A stretch of 64,000 nt of DNA from Arabidopsis thaliana (lineage: Eukaryota > Streptophyta > Magnoliopsida > Brassicales > Brassicaceae). Shown here piece after piece: positions 39,394 to 48,174 of the stretch. The stretch is from the NCBI RefSeq assembly GCF_000001735.4, contig NC_003074.8:17801261-17865260 (forward strand). The letters are read 5' to 3'. The position numbers were made by a program, and so were the translations under genes. Below the pieces are notes generated by a model. The model worked only from the letters and a program-made list of their open reading frames with translations. It had not been told where the DNA came from and searched no databases. The stretch's first letter is position 1; each line of letters starts with the position of its first letter.

Positions 39394-39997
39394 ATGAATA
39401 TGAAAAAATGCATAGCATTGATGTTGGTGGCTGTAGTAATAACGACCATGGGAGGAGAAGTAGAAAGCGTTTCATGCGAGATTAAGTGCATGCTTAAGTG
39501 TGGTGGTCTATTGGTGCCTGAAAACACCTGCATCGAGCCATGTATGCGCGCACAATGCCACAAACCACCTAGTCCTCTATCTAAATCATCGTAATTTCTT
39601 CTCTTATTACATTGAATTTGATTGTTCTTTTATTTTTGAGTTTCTATTTGTTATTATGTTATTGAAAACTCAACATAAATGCAAAATGTAAAAACAATAT
39701 GATAAAATGTAATTTTTGTTTAAACATATAAAAATAATATTTCATCAATACAAATAAAAACTTGCATGTTTGCGTATGAAACAACTTTTGTTTGGAAATA
39801 CGTATAGAAAAGTGAAATAGTTTAAATATTGCAGGACTGATGATGCTGTAGAAAGGAGAAACATGAAAGAAGTTGAAGGACTTTCATGTTGGGACAAATG
39901 CTTGTTCTTGTGCGGGCTCAGTCTGTCCTCTCAAAAAACTTGCACCGATAAATGTAAAAAGAAATGTCATATCTCATATGTTTTTCCATCTCAATAA
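39394..39997 (+). CDS. Secreted double-domain six-cysteine (thionin-like) peptide
   Basis: Two exons, 39394-39590 and 39835-39997 (donor TC/gtaatt, acceptor attgcag), encode 119 aa. Residues 1-26 are a signal peptide (MNMKKCIALMLVAVVITTMG). Domain 1 (about residues 29-55) has C-x3-C-x3-C-x9-C-x3-C-x4-C. Exon 2 adds a linker and a second domain with C-x3-C-x3-C-x9-C-x3-C-x3-C (begins SCWDKC). The two other cluster members (44813, 46421) share the exon-1 layout and the phase-2 intron, but their exon 2 codes for only 11-12 residues. Arabidopsis annotation calls such proteins 'plant thionin family'. The CX3C...CX3C core suggests a helical hairpin. Function is unknown; defence or reproductive signalling is possible. 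Without splicing, exon 1 alone would read to TAA 39592. Confidence 0.8.
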
Positions 39998-40254
39998 TCG
40001 TAGTAATAATTTATGTACTATTTTGTTGCTGAAATATAAAATTTATTGATCAACAAAGAAAAATACAATTACATGGTTAAAAGTTGAATATTAAAAAAAC
40101 TAAAAGAAAATGAAAAGAAAAATTGAAAAAAAAAACGAGCTTAAAAATTGTATCAAAATAAATTTTTTTCTTTTACGTTGAGTTTGATTATTTTTCCAAT
40201 TGTCTTTGCATTTGCGATAATGTATATACAGATTAAACTAATTACTTGATTATC

Positions 40255-41264
40255 CAGTGGCGGAACCACCGTATTAATCCATCGGAGTCAAAAAAAAAAT
40301 TCTTCCAAAACCACATAATTTTTATTTCCGCCCACAATTTGTGGAGAACTACTTTTATCATACATACGTAGACCGTATGTCCGTATCATCTTACTAACCA
40401 AAATCAGTAAATCAATATATAATTCCTTACTTGTACGAGACTACTAAGATTACTATTAGTCTATTACTAGTACTAAACTACCAATTTAATAGACGATTAA
40501 CATGATAACATCGGCAAGAATTAGTAACAAAACTCAAATCAAGCACAACTTCTTTCAATATTAGATTTAATATACCAAAACAAAAATAGAAAAGTACCTG
40601 GAATTCCAATCTTAAGTCTTTGTTGATTACTTGATTATAATCTCACACAACTCATAAACTCACAATTAATGATTAGAAAAAAAAAACAAAGAAGACGATT
40701 AGAAGAAGCGGAAACTGTTTTAGATTACAAAAAGATAAAATAATAGGTTAATGTATATTAATGGCCTTAATTATGTTATAAATAACCTACTCCCTCTGTT
40801 TCTAATTAAGTGTAGTTTAAAGGTTTTTTATTTTTTTCAATATAAGTGTTGTTTTCACTTTTCTATGCAAATATTAAATGTATTTAATAGTTTTTAACCA
40901 ATTATATTTTACATCATATTTTTTTATTGGTTAGATTAGTTGTAATTAATGATGTTTTTATAGGAAAGAGATAAATTAAATGAGATTTATATATTTTTTT
41001 AATTTGTGTGCAAAAACCTTAAACTACAAATATTTAAAAACAGAGGGAGTATTATTTTATCCCAAACTTTTATTGGGCTTAATTCTACATACAAGTACAA
41101 TTAAATACAATATAGTTGTTGGGCTTTTATAAGTCTTGTCACATAAATTTTTACAAAGGTCAATATTCTTTTTGGATGAGGGTCAATTTAATAGAAGTTA
41201 AGCTATAATTTTTTTTTCACCAGGGTCAATTGACCCCTATGACCATATAGTGTCTCCGCCCCTG
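40255..41264. mobile_element. Non-autonomous hAT-like DNA element
   Basis: The left end CAGTGGCGGAACC (40255) and the reverse complement of the right end, CAGGGGCGGAGAC (to 41264), match at 9 of the first 10 bases. They have the CAGxGGCGGA form common to plant hAT termini. No transposase ORF lies inside. The 8-bp flanks (tgattatc, tttggacc) are not a clear target-site duplication, so the ends may have been altered. A Stowaway-type MITE is nested inside. Confidence 0.5.
40790..41049. mobile_element. Stowaway-type (Tc1/mariner) MITE
   Basis: Terminal inverted repeats begin CTCCCTCTGTTT on both strands and extend about 35 bases (to GTAGTTTAA) with few mismatches. The 260-bp element is flanked by TA on each side (40788-40789 and 41050-41051). 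The CTCCCTC TIR with a TA target site is the signature of plant Stowaway MITEs. No coding capacity. Confidence 0.85.
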
Positions 41265-41275
41265 TTTGGACCATG

Positions 41276-41539
41276 ATTAATTCAGGTGTTAGGGAGATAC
41301 TCTTGGCTTCTCAAAACCGGTGGCTTAATGCTCAGGAGGTGCGATCTTTATTCATGAGGTATGATCAATTCACCTTGTCCACAACGGACCCGCCAGTCAA
41401 CACTACGGGATTTCATTTCTATCAGTCCAAGAAGTTCACCGACAACGAGAAAGACTATGTTCGAAAGAATGGTAACAGGAGGACACAATGTTCAAAAAAA
41501 TTGGTAAGAACACCGTACTATCTAGGTCGTTGTTTTTAA
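41276..41539 (+). pseudogene. CG-1-like (CAMTA-type) DNA-binding fragment, copy 1
   Basis: After a possible acceptor aattcag (to 41285) the sequence reads GVREILLASQNRWLNAQEVR, followed by DPPVNTTGFHFYQSKKF and DYVRKNGNR, ending at a possible donor ttg/gtaaga (about 41504). The RWL..E, DPP..T.G and RKNG(N)R pattern resembles the start of the CG-1 DNA-binding domain of calmodulin-binding transcription activators. No upstream first exon or downstream IPT/ankyrin/IQ parts were found. I call it a gene fragment; the family assignment rests on motif resemblance only. Confidence 0.45.
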
Positions 41540-41786
41540 TTCTGAAGTTGTGTGTCTATCCCTAGGGGTGAACCTAAGTATTTTTCTTCTAATAGTATAT
41601 GATTTCTATTGTTATACATTCTTTAATTAGTTGGCAATTAATAATCATTATTCAAAAAATTATCAAAATCAAAGTTTAAACCTACAATTGTCTATTTGTT
41701 TGTCAGTTGTTTCCTATATTTGCTTCTATTTTGCTTATGTTTTATTTATTTTTTATTAACTTATGTTTCTTGATCTAATTTTGGAC

Positions 41787-41908
41787 CATGATTCCAGGTG
41801 TTGGTGAAATTTTGTTGGCTTCTCAAGAAAGATGGCTAAACGCTCGAGAGGTCCGATCCCTCTTCATGAAATATGATGAATTAACTATTTTCTCAAAAGA
41901 GAGGTAAA
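41787..41908 (+). pseudogene. CG-1-like fragment, copy 2 (truncated)
   Basis: Starts with the same context as copy 1 (tttggaccatgatt...caggtgtt). It reads GVGEILLASQERWLNAREVR then SLFMKYDELTIFSKE and stops at TAA 41906-41908. It matches copy 1 for about 35 residues and then diverges. It is a tandem partial duplicate, most likely non-functional. Confidence 0.5.
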
Positions 41909-42744
41909 AATGCCTCTCTTTTTCTGGCATGCATGTTAGAACATCTTTATGACTTTATCAGTTTAGAACTTATGAGAATCTCTCCAAATTAAAATAATAA
42001 TATATTTTATTTAGTTTAATTTATTATTTAACTTTTATTTGTTTATAATATTTAAACTAATTATTAATAAGTTTTGAGAGAGTTTCCGAGAGCCTCTCGT
42101 TTCATATATGTTTTCTAACCTTTTTAGGTGAGACTCCGTTGAAGATGTCTTTATATACTTATACAATTTTAGTTCCCATATTGCTATTTTCCAATACACT
42201 ATATAATGTTTTTTTTTTATCAAACTTAAAGTTCTTAATTATAATCCTTTATCTTTTGGAAAATTGGAATTACTTCATTTTTCTACTATACTTTCTCAAC
42301 ATGTACCTTTTCAAACTGATTTCGATATATGCAATACCCGGAAGAAAAAGTTAAACAAAAGACTTCAAGCTGAAAAAATGTAAATTCATCAAAATAAGTA
42401 ATTTTCGCCACAAACATAATATAAAAAAAAATGATAGGAACATAAATATTTGATATGCAAGTTATAGAAAAAGCTGGGCTTATATACAAAGTATCTACAA
42501 TCTAAAAACAAGAGTTTGACCTAAACTATATTTGCTAATACGATGATGGCCCAATAGGGTCCAATATAGTAGGAACCTAAATATTTGATGTGCAAGTTAT
42601 AGAAAAGGCAAACTTCGGCCGACAAGGATTTAGGGTTTACTTTACAGTTTTATAAATATGCCAGTATAAAAAAACAAAGAAAAAGCAAAGCAAAGTTATA
42701 TGCCCATGAGTCCTTGACTATCAGAAACTAATTAGAGAATAGAG

Positions 42745-43650
42745 ATGGCATCGTTGAGAAAAAGAGAGAAATCGAAGAGAAGAAAAGTCAATGATGCATT
42801 AAGAGAAACAAATATCATTGATGATTTACCTGAGAGCTTGCTCTTGGCTTAGATTTTCTCCAAGCTACGTAACCTTAGAGATGTTATTCTATGCAAAAGC
42901 GTGAGCAAACGATGGAAGTCTCTGTTATCTTCTTCTTCTTCTTTCCACAACACTCCGAGCTTGGCTTTAATCCTTAGTACAAATCCTCAGTGTGCTACAA
43001 ACGACATATGCTTAGAGAGTGGGAAAGGATTCAAGTTAAGGAGCTATCTTGATCCCGAGTTTGATTCTCCGGTTTCTGTTCTAGCCTCCTACAAAGATCT
43101 CTTGCTATGCATGAAGAAAGCACATTCATGGTCTAGCACGCCAACACAACTCTACATTGTGAATCACGTGACAATGCAATGGACCCGTCTTCCTAAATGT
43201 GGCAATAGGATTAAGATCGAACACTTTCCTAGCCGGTTATCATGGAAGAGCAGGTACTATGTTGTCATGATGCTGGAATCTACACCTTCTATGCTTCGAC
43301 TTGGCGTGTTCGATTCTGAGTTCGGTAACTGGAACTTTAATTTTTTGGAGTATCCGCCTTGGTCACAATCTGGATTGCTTCTAACGCAATCCCAACTCCC
43401 AAGCCTTGACTGACGTTCAATGGAGTTGTACATTGGTTAGCCGAGAAGGGGCCTATCGTAGCTTAAAACCGTAACTATAAGCAAGATATGACATTCATGC
43501 ATCGTTTACAACTCATCAACTGTTCCCAAGAGATGCGTCATGCTTATTATGGTGGCAAAGCTGCTGTTACAGAGACCTTAACCGTCTGCATGGGCCATCT
43601 ACGCATCATTCAGCTCGTTTGCCGTTTCCCGGTGACTCGGTGAGTAACTA
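42745..43650 (+). pseudogene. F-box protein pseudogene
   Basis: The frame from ATG 42745 gives a lysine/arginine-rich start, then an F-box (IIDDLPESLLLA ... IFSKLRNLRDVILCKSVSKRW) interrupted by TAG at 42850-42852. The same frame continues to TGA at 43411-43413. The family's next segment (TFNGVVHWLAEKGPI) follows in another frame, which shows a small indel, and later TETLTVCMGHLRIIQL is visible near 43570-43620. Intact members of this family pair the F-box (SKP1 binding, SCF ubiquitin ligase) with an F-box-associated domain. With one nonsense and one frameshift lesion it is not expected to make a full protein. Confidence 0.85.
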
Positions 43651-43769
43651 AAAATCTGTATATATTGAAACAAATCTAATAGTCAGAGATTATCATAAAT
43701 TAATGTTAATTTTCTCTCTACATTTTTAGATGATCATCACCGTCTCTCTATTTGGACACTCGTGGATTA

Positions 43770-44150
43770 CAGAATATCATGTTATATATTGCATATGATT
43801 TCATTCTTTTTTTAAAAAGGTCAAACTTTTTTACAAGATTCGGAATTAAGCATTGAGTAGGTTAGGGCCTACGAAAAATTCAAAAAAGGTATTCTCTTAT
43901 TTATATGATAGTAGAATAAGTAATTTCTTGAAATCCTGTATTTAGACATTTAAAAAATATTTTCTTTTGAATTTCTAAAAGATCTCACGAATTTAACCTC
44001 AAAATTTGGTAACTTTTATCTATTAATCTTAAAATATCAAAATTTTAGTTTATAAACTTTTGATCGCTTCAAATTTACTATTTATGTGCAATGAGATAAA
44101 ATATTTGTTTCAAACTTTTCAATATTCTTTTGTTAATGTGGAAAATGATA
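43770..44150. repeat. Diverged duplicate, copy 2 (upstream of second peptide gene)
   Basis: Second copy of the segment at 38690-39060, in the same orientation. Matches include ttatatattgcatatgattt, gagtaggttagggcctac and cttaaaatatcaaaatttta. It lies about 660 bases before ATG 44813 (copy 1 is about 330 bases before ATG 39394). This supports duplication of a peptide-gene block. Confidence 0.55.
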
Positions 44151-44746
44151 AGTTCTAAATTAAAAATATAAAACCGTTGATCGGTTTAAAAAATCAAACA
44201 TAACCGACTGGTATAAACCAGCACCGATCAGTTACAGTAACTTTATTCACTCGTTGAAGATGTTACGCTGACCAGGACCCCTCTGAGTCTTCTCTAGCTT
44301 GTAATTTTGCTTTGTGCTACCACTATCGGAGCCTGTAAAGTCAGTTTCTAGTGGTGAGCGGTGTAGTCTTACCCGCATAGTCTCACTGAAAAATTTTCAA
44401 TCCAAATTTTAAAAATAATTTACAAAGTTTTAAATCGATAGATAAAATAAATTGAATATTAATTGCTAAATAAAAATATCTTTTTATTATTTATTTTTTT
44501 AACGCAAAATTTTGAATAGTGGTATAGATAAAATATGGAGGGTTTATTTAATTTTTGTTAAATTTAATTTTTGCATTAATAGATAATGCATGACATATAC
44601 ATTTCTCAAAATGGTATTACTACTTAAATAATAAAGATTTAAAAAGGGAAAAAAAAATTTGACCCAAATATATTTTTTTGGTCAACTTACTATATATGAC
44701 ATTGATGACTGAGAGTATTCAGCAACTGTTATATAGGTTTTACGAC
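44151..44746. other. AT-rich intergenic region before second peptide gene
   Basis: No gene recognised. A less AT-rich island at about 44230-44385 has no convincing ORF; the rest is poly-A/T-rich promoter-like sequence. Confidence 0.4.
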
Positions 44747-44754
44747 TATAAATA
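44747..44754 (+). promoter_or_regulatory. Candidate TATA box of second peptide gene
   Basis: TATAAATA lies about 60 bases upstream of ATG 44813, a good distance for a plant promoter with a short leader. Confidence 0.6.
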
Positions 44755-44812
44755 AAGAGTCTTTCACTCTATTTTCTTAACACATAAAAACCAAAATTTA
44801 AAAGAAGAAGAG

Positions 44813-45173
44813 ATGGCGATGATGAAGGTAATGTTGATGGTGGTGATGATGATGGTCTTGGTTGGAACCATAATAGTAATAGGTGAAGAGTCACATGCGG
44901 ATTGTTTGAAACGGTGTCAGCAACTGTGCGTTGATAAGCCTTTGGATAAGAATTGCGTCCGCCAATGCGTCTTTTTTAATTGCGGTCCTCCTGCTCTTCC
45001 TACCAATGTTCATCATTCTAAGTATAGTATTCTTTTTTCTTCTATACCTTTGGTTTATCGTCTTATCGATAATAAAATTTAATTATGTATATGCTAAAAC
45101 TGACATGGTTTTTCATTTTTTTGTGATTTCTAGCAGGATGAAGGCTCCACAAAATCATGGAATTAGAGGATAG
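44813..45173 (+). CDS. Secreted six-cysteine (thionin-like) peptide
   Basis: Two exons, 44813-45021 and 45137-45173, encode 81 aa. The methionine-rich start (MAMMKVMLMVVMMMVLVGTI) is a signal peptide. The mature part begins near residue 27 and has C-x3-C-x3-C-x8-C-x3-C-x4-C (from DCLKRC to FNCGP). The phase-2 intron splits AA/G. Exon 2 (37 nt) starts GATGAAGGCT, very like exon 2 of the 46421 gene, and ends in TAG. The acceptor tagcag is a NAGNAG site, so HHSKMKAP and HHSNRMKAP variants are both possible. Unspliced, the frame would read on to TAA at 45080-45082. Same family as the genes at 39394 and 46421; function unknown. Confidence 0.78.
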
Positions 45174-46326
45174 ATTATTATTGATTTTTAGACCAAAAAC
45201 ATATAGCTTTTAAAGATTAAAATGATATAGAGTTTTTGTTCGTAAGTCATAAAACACTTGGATGTTTAGATGTGTTCTTGGCATGTTTGTTTCTACAGAT
45301 TTTTTTTTAATACATGAATTCACAGTTCAGTTCGGCGGATTTTCAGTTTGAGTTTATAAACAAAATTAAATTGATCAGATGAAAATATACCATATCAAAT
45401 GTCAAGTTACTAAATGGTGCAAAATCCAAAGATACAGTATTAGTGGTGGGTCTATTTGTGACCTCTTAAAAAAAAAATAACTCACTTCATTAATCCATTT
45501 TAATCACACAAATGAAAGATTTACTTATAGTCCACTAACTCACTCAGACGTACAAAAATTAACCACCATCTCTTAAATAAGTCATATTTATATCATCCGT
45601 TTTATTTTCAAAATTTCAAACAATCTCAAATGACACACAAAAAATTACTATACAATTGCGTGTATTATTCAAACATTTGACCAATTTGATATTTAAAATT
45701 AAACAGAACATTCAAACTGGTCAAATGCTTGAATGTTTGAACAATGCATTCAAATGTGATGTTTAAAATCACGGCTAATAGGAACTAAAATCCAGATTTA
45801 GATCGGTTTGTTGTCCAAAACCTCGAATTGTCGAGGCGGCCCATTAAAAACTAGTGCACTCGAATTTTCTTCAGGTATTTTCACTTTGACGCGCACACAC
45901 ACTTTACATCACCACATCAGCATGTAATCAATTAAAACCCACATCCATCAATCATCATTACCTAAAATTTGCTAAATTAAACTTCAACTGTTTCTCCATT
46001 TTGTTTGCCGCCAGGCTACGCTATTGAACTTCAATTGTCCAGTTAGATTTGTTTCTCTTCTAGCATAATCTCATGCATGTACATTTATATATGTGTACTC
46101 TGGCAACTGACTTTTTTTCTTCTTTCTAACCTTCAATATAAATATTATATGAAACTTGAAAGTAATTATATATATCAAAAGAAATCTAATTAGAACCATT
46201 ATAAGTAATAAAGAAAAATGTTGACAAAAACAAACTTGCAAAAGTAATAAAGAAAATTTTAATATTTTTAATTATAGTCTAGTCAAACTTTAAATTAATG
46301 ATTTTAACTTTTCTGGACATTAGTTT
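45174..46326. other. Intergenic region between second and third peptide genes
   Basis: No gene recognised. At about 45665-45760 there are short imperfect inverted matches (caaacatttgaccaattt and aaactggtcaaatgcttgaa) that could form a hairpin. Otherwise AT-rich sequence. Confidence 0.4.
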
Positions 46327-46334
46327 TATATATA
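46327..46334 (+). promoter_or_regulatory. Candidate TATA box of third peptide gene
   Basis: TATATATA lies about 90 bases upstream of ATG 46421, followed by an ACAC-rich leader. Confidence 0.45.
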
Positions 46335-46420
46335 CTACACACACACCTATGACAAAAAAGACATGTATACGTAAACATACACTTACAGGGAAAAAATTAA
46401 AGGAAAGAAACTAAAAAAAA

Positions 46421-46754
46421 ATGGAGATGAAGAAATGTAGTATGATCATGATGATAATGATGATGGTGGTGATGGCATCCATACGAGGAGGAGAAGCAAT
46501 TATAATAAGAACAACATGCAAGCAAATGTGCATCGACCAATGTGGTGGCCGCATCACTGTCCCTGAGACCCCTTGTCTCCGTAAATGTCTTCACGAAAAA
46601 TGTGGCTTTCCAGCTCCTCCGTAATAATTCGTAACCTCGTATATATTTACGTATATTGATCAAGTATACCTTTTAATTTGTGTTGACTAATAATTTATAT
46701 TTATCGCGACATTGCAGGATGGAGGCTGTAGGAATGGAAAACCTCATAGGATAG
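46421..46754 (+). CDS. Secreted six-cysteine (thionin-like) peptide
   Basis: Two exons, 46421-46620 and 46718-46754 (donor CC/gtaata, acceptor attgcag), encode 78 aa. The signal peptide is methionine-rich (MEMKKCSMIMMIMMMVVMAS). The mature part has C-x3-C-x3-C-x10-C-x3-C-x4-C (from TCKQMC to EKCGF). Exon 2 is exactly 37 nt, as in the 44813 gene, starting GATGGAGGCT and ending TAG. Without splicing the frame stops at once (TAA 46624), giving 67 aa, so both forms keep all six cysteines. Closest in layout to the 39394 gene's first domain (CGG..VPET/ENT spacing). Secreted; function unknown. Confidence 0.78.
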
Positions 46755-48174
46755 ATCCTCATATCCTCAGTTTACTTTTCATAAGTTATTGTTGTGGAAG
46801 GAAAGAATTACAATAATTAAGAGTAATGAACAAAAACTCAGTTTACTTTTCATAAGAAATTTTGATGTGTACAATGATTTTTTCCTATGATCATAAAGAT
46901 TTCCGAGGCCAAAATTAGGGTCAACATTCATTCATATTGGATTTGAACCTTATTTTGATCCTTATAAAGACTTTCTTCGATCGATTTACTTCATCCATAT
47001 TTTATGGCCCTTTCTCCTTCGACAACAACGCATTAATTCTCAGGACGGGTGCGTTGCAATGTAAAAAGTTCTTTCGAAATATTTCATCCGATTAGTTTTC
47101 CTCAAAAGTATTAGTTTCAATTAAATTAAAGATAATAGCCTAATTATAAGATAATAGCTTAATTATAAAGCCAGCCAGATTACTTCAAGTTGAAGTAATC
47201 AAGCAAACTATCTAACACTGATAATTCGTTTAAGCTCCGATGCTATATATCTAGCACATGGTTAATGCTATAACAAGTTAACACCCTCTGCATGGTCCAA
47301 TATCTATAAAAATTCTAAACAGAACAAATTAATGTACAAACACAGAACAAAATAATGTACAAAACACATTTTTGTCCCTTTTGCTTACTTACACAGTAAA
47401 CTCATTGTCTTATCTACTCATTACAGGTTTTATTGAATTAATTATCAAAAACATACGCACCCATTTCTACTGATATATAGTGAAAATACTCTAATTTATT
47501 ATTTTAAAAAAAAAAACACTTTGCAGGTCTAAAGTGAGCTAGGGACGTGAAAAAACTGAAAATACATATTGAAACTAGACGAAGGAATTGTTATGTTCAA
47601 TATGTATTTAGTGTTAATTAAAAGACTAGTTGCTTGAAGGAAGAGAAGACATGCAATGATGCAATGCAGAAAACGTAGTTAATGCATTAAAAGAGTCTTT
47701 GACTCTCTAAAGTGTAACCGTAGTATTCGGTTTTGTCAGCTCCTTCGGCTAACTAATTAAAATCCTAACGGTTCAATTTTCAACCTTTCACACACTATTC
47801 AATATTACTATTTTCCGAAAAATTGGTATGATAAAAATAATATTATTGTAACTATATTGTAAGTAAGGGTTTTGATTTAGAGCGATTAAAAATGTTATAA
47901 ATCAAAATAGTGATTGATGCCAAACGCGTATTAAATCAAACGTTTGCCGATGACTGAACTACTTTCGGTAAACGAGAAACCAGACAAATGGGCCTGTCTC
48001 AGAATAGCCTTTTAAGGAGCCCAATAAATTTGGACGTAGCACGATATGAAAACGCCATCGTTTTAAAGTTCTCATCACGATGGTTCGCGTTTTGAAGCAT
48101 ATTTTCGAAACTCGAATCAAAATTCAAATGGCGGGCTAAACTTCGATTCAGTCTCTCTCTTTCTCTCTTTGGTG
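46755..48174. other. Intergenic region and SPC25 promoter
   Basis: No gene recognised in 46755-48000. Just before SPC25, ttcgcgttttg (about 48084-48094) and atggcgggcta (48128-48138) resemble E2F-type cell-cycle sites (GGCGGG core). These fit a gene needed in dividing cells, though neither is a perfect consensus. Confidence 0.4.

Noticed and set aside
39141..39563. 140-codon minus-strand frame antisense to the first peptide gene
   Set aside because: It overlaps the better supported six-cysteine gene and its AT-rich promoter; the product is a chance hydrophobic/cysteine mix.
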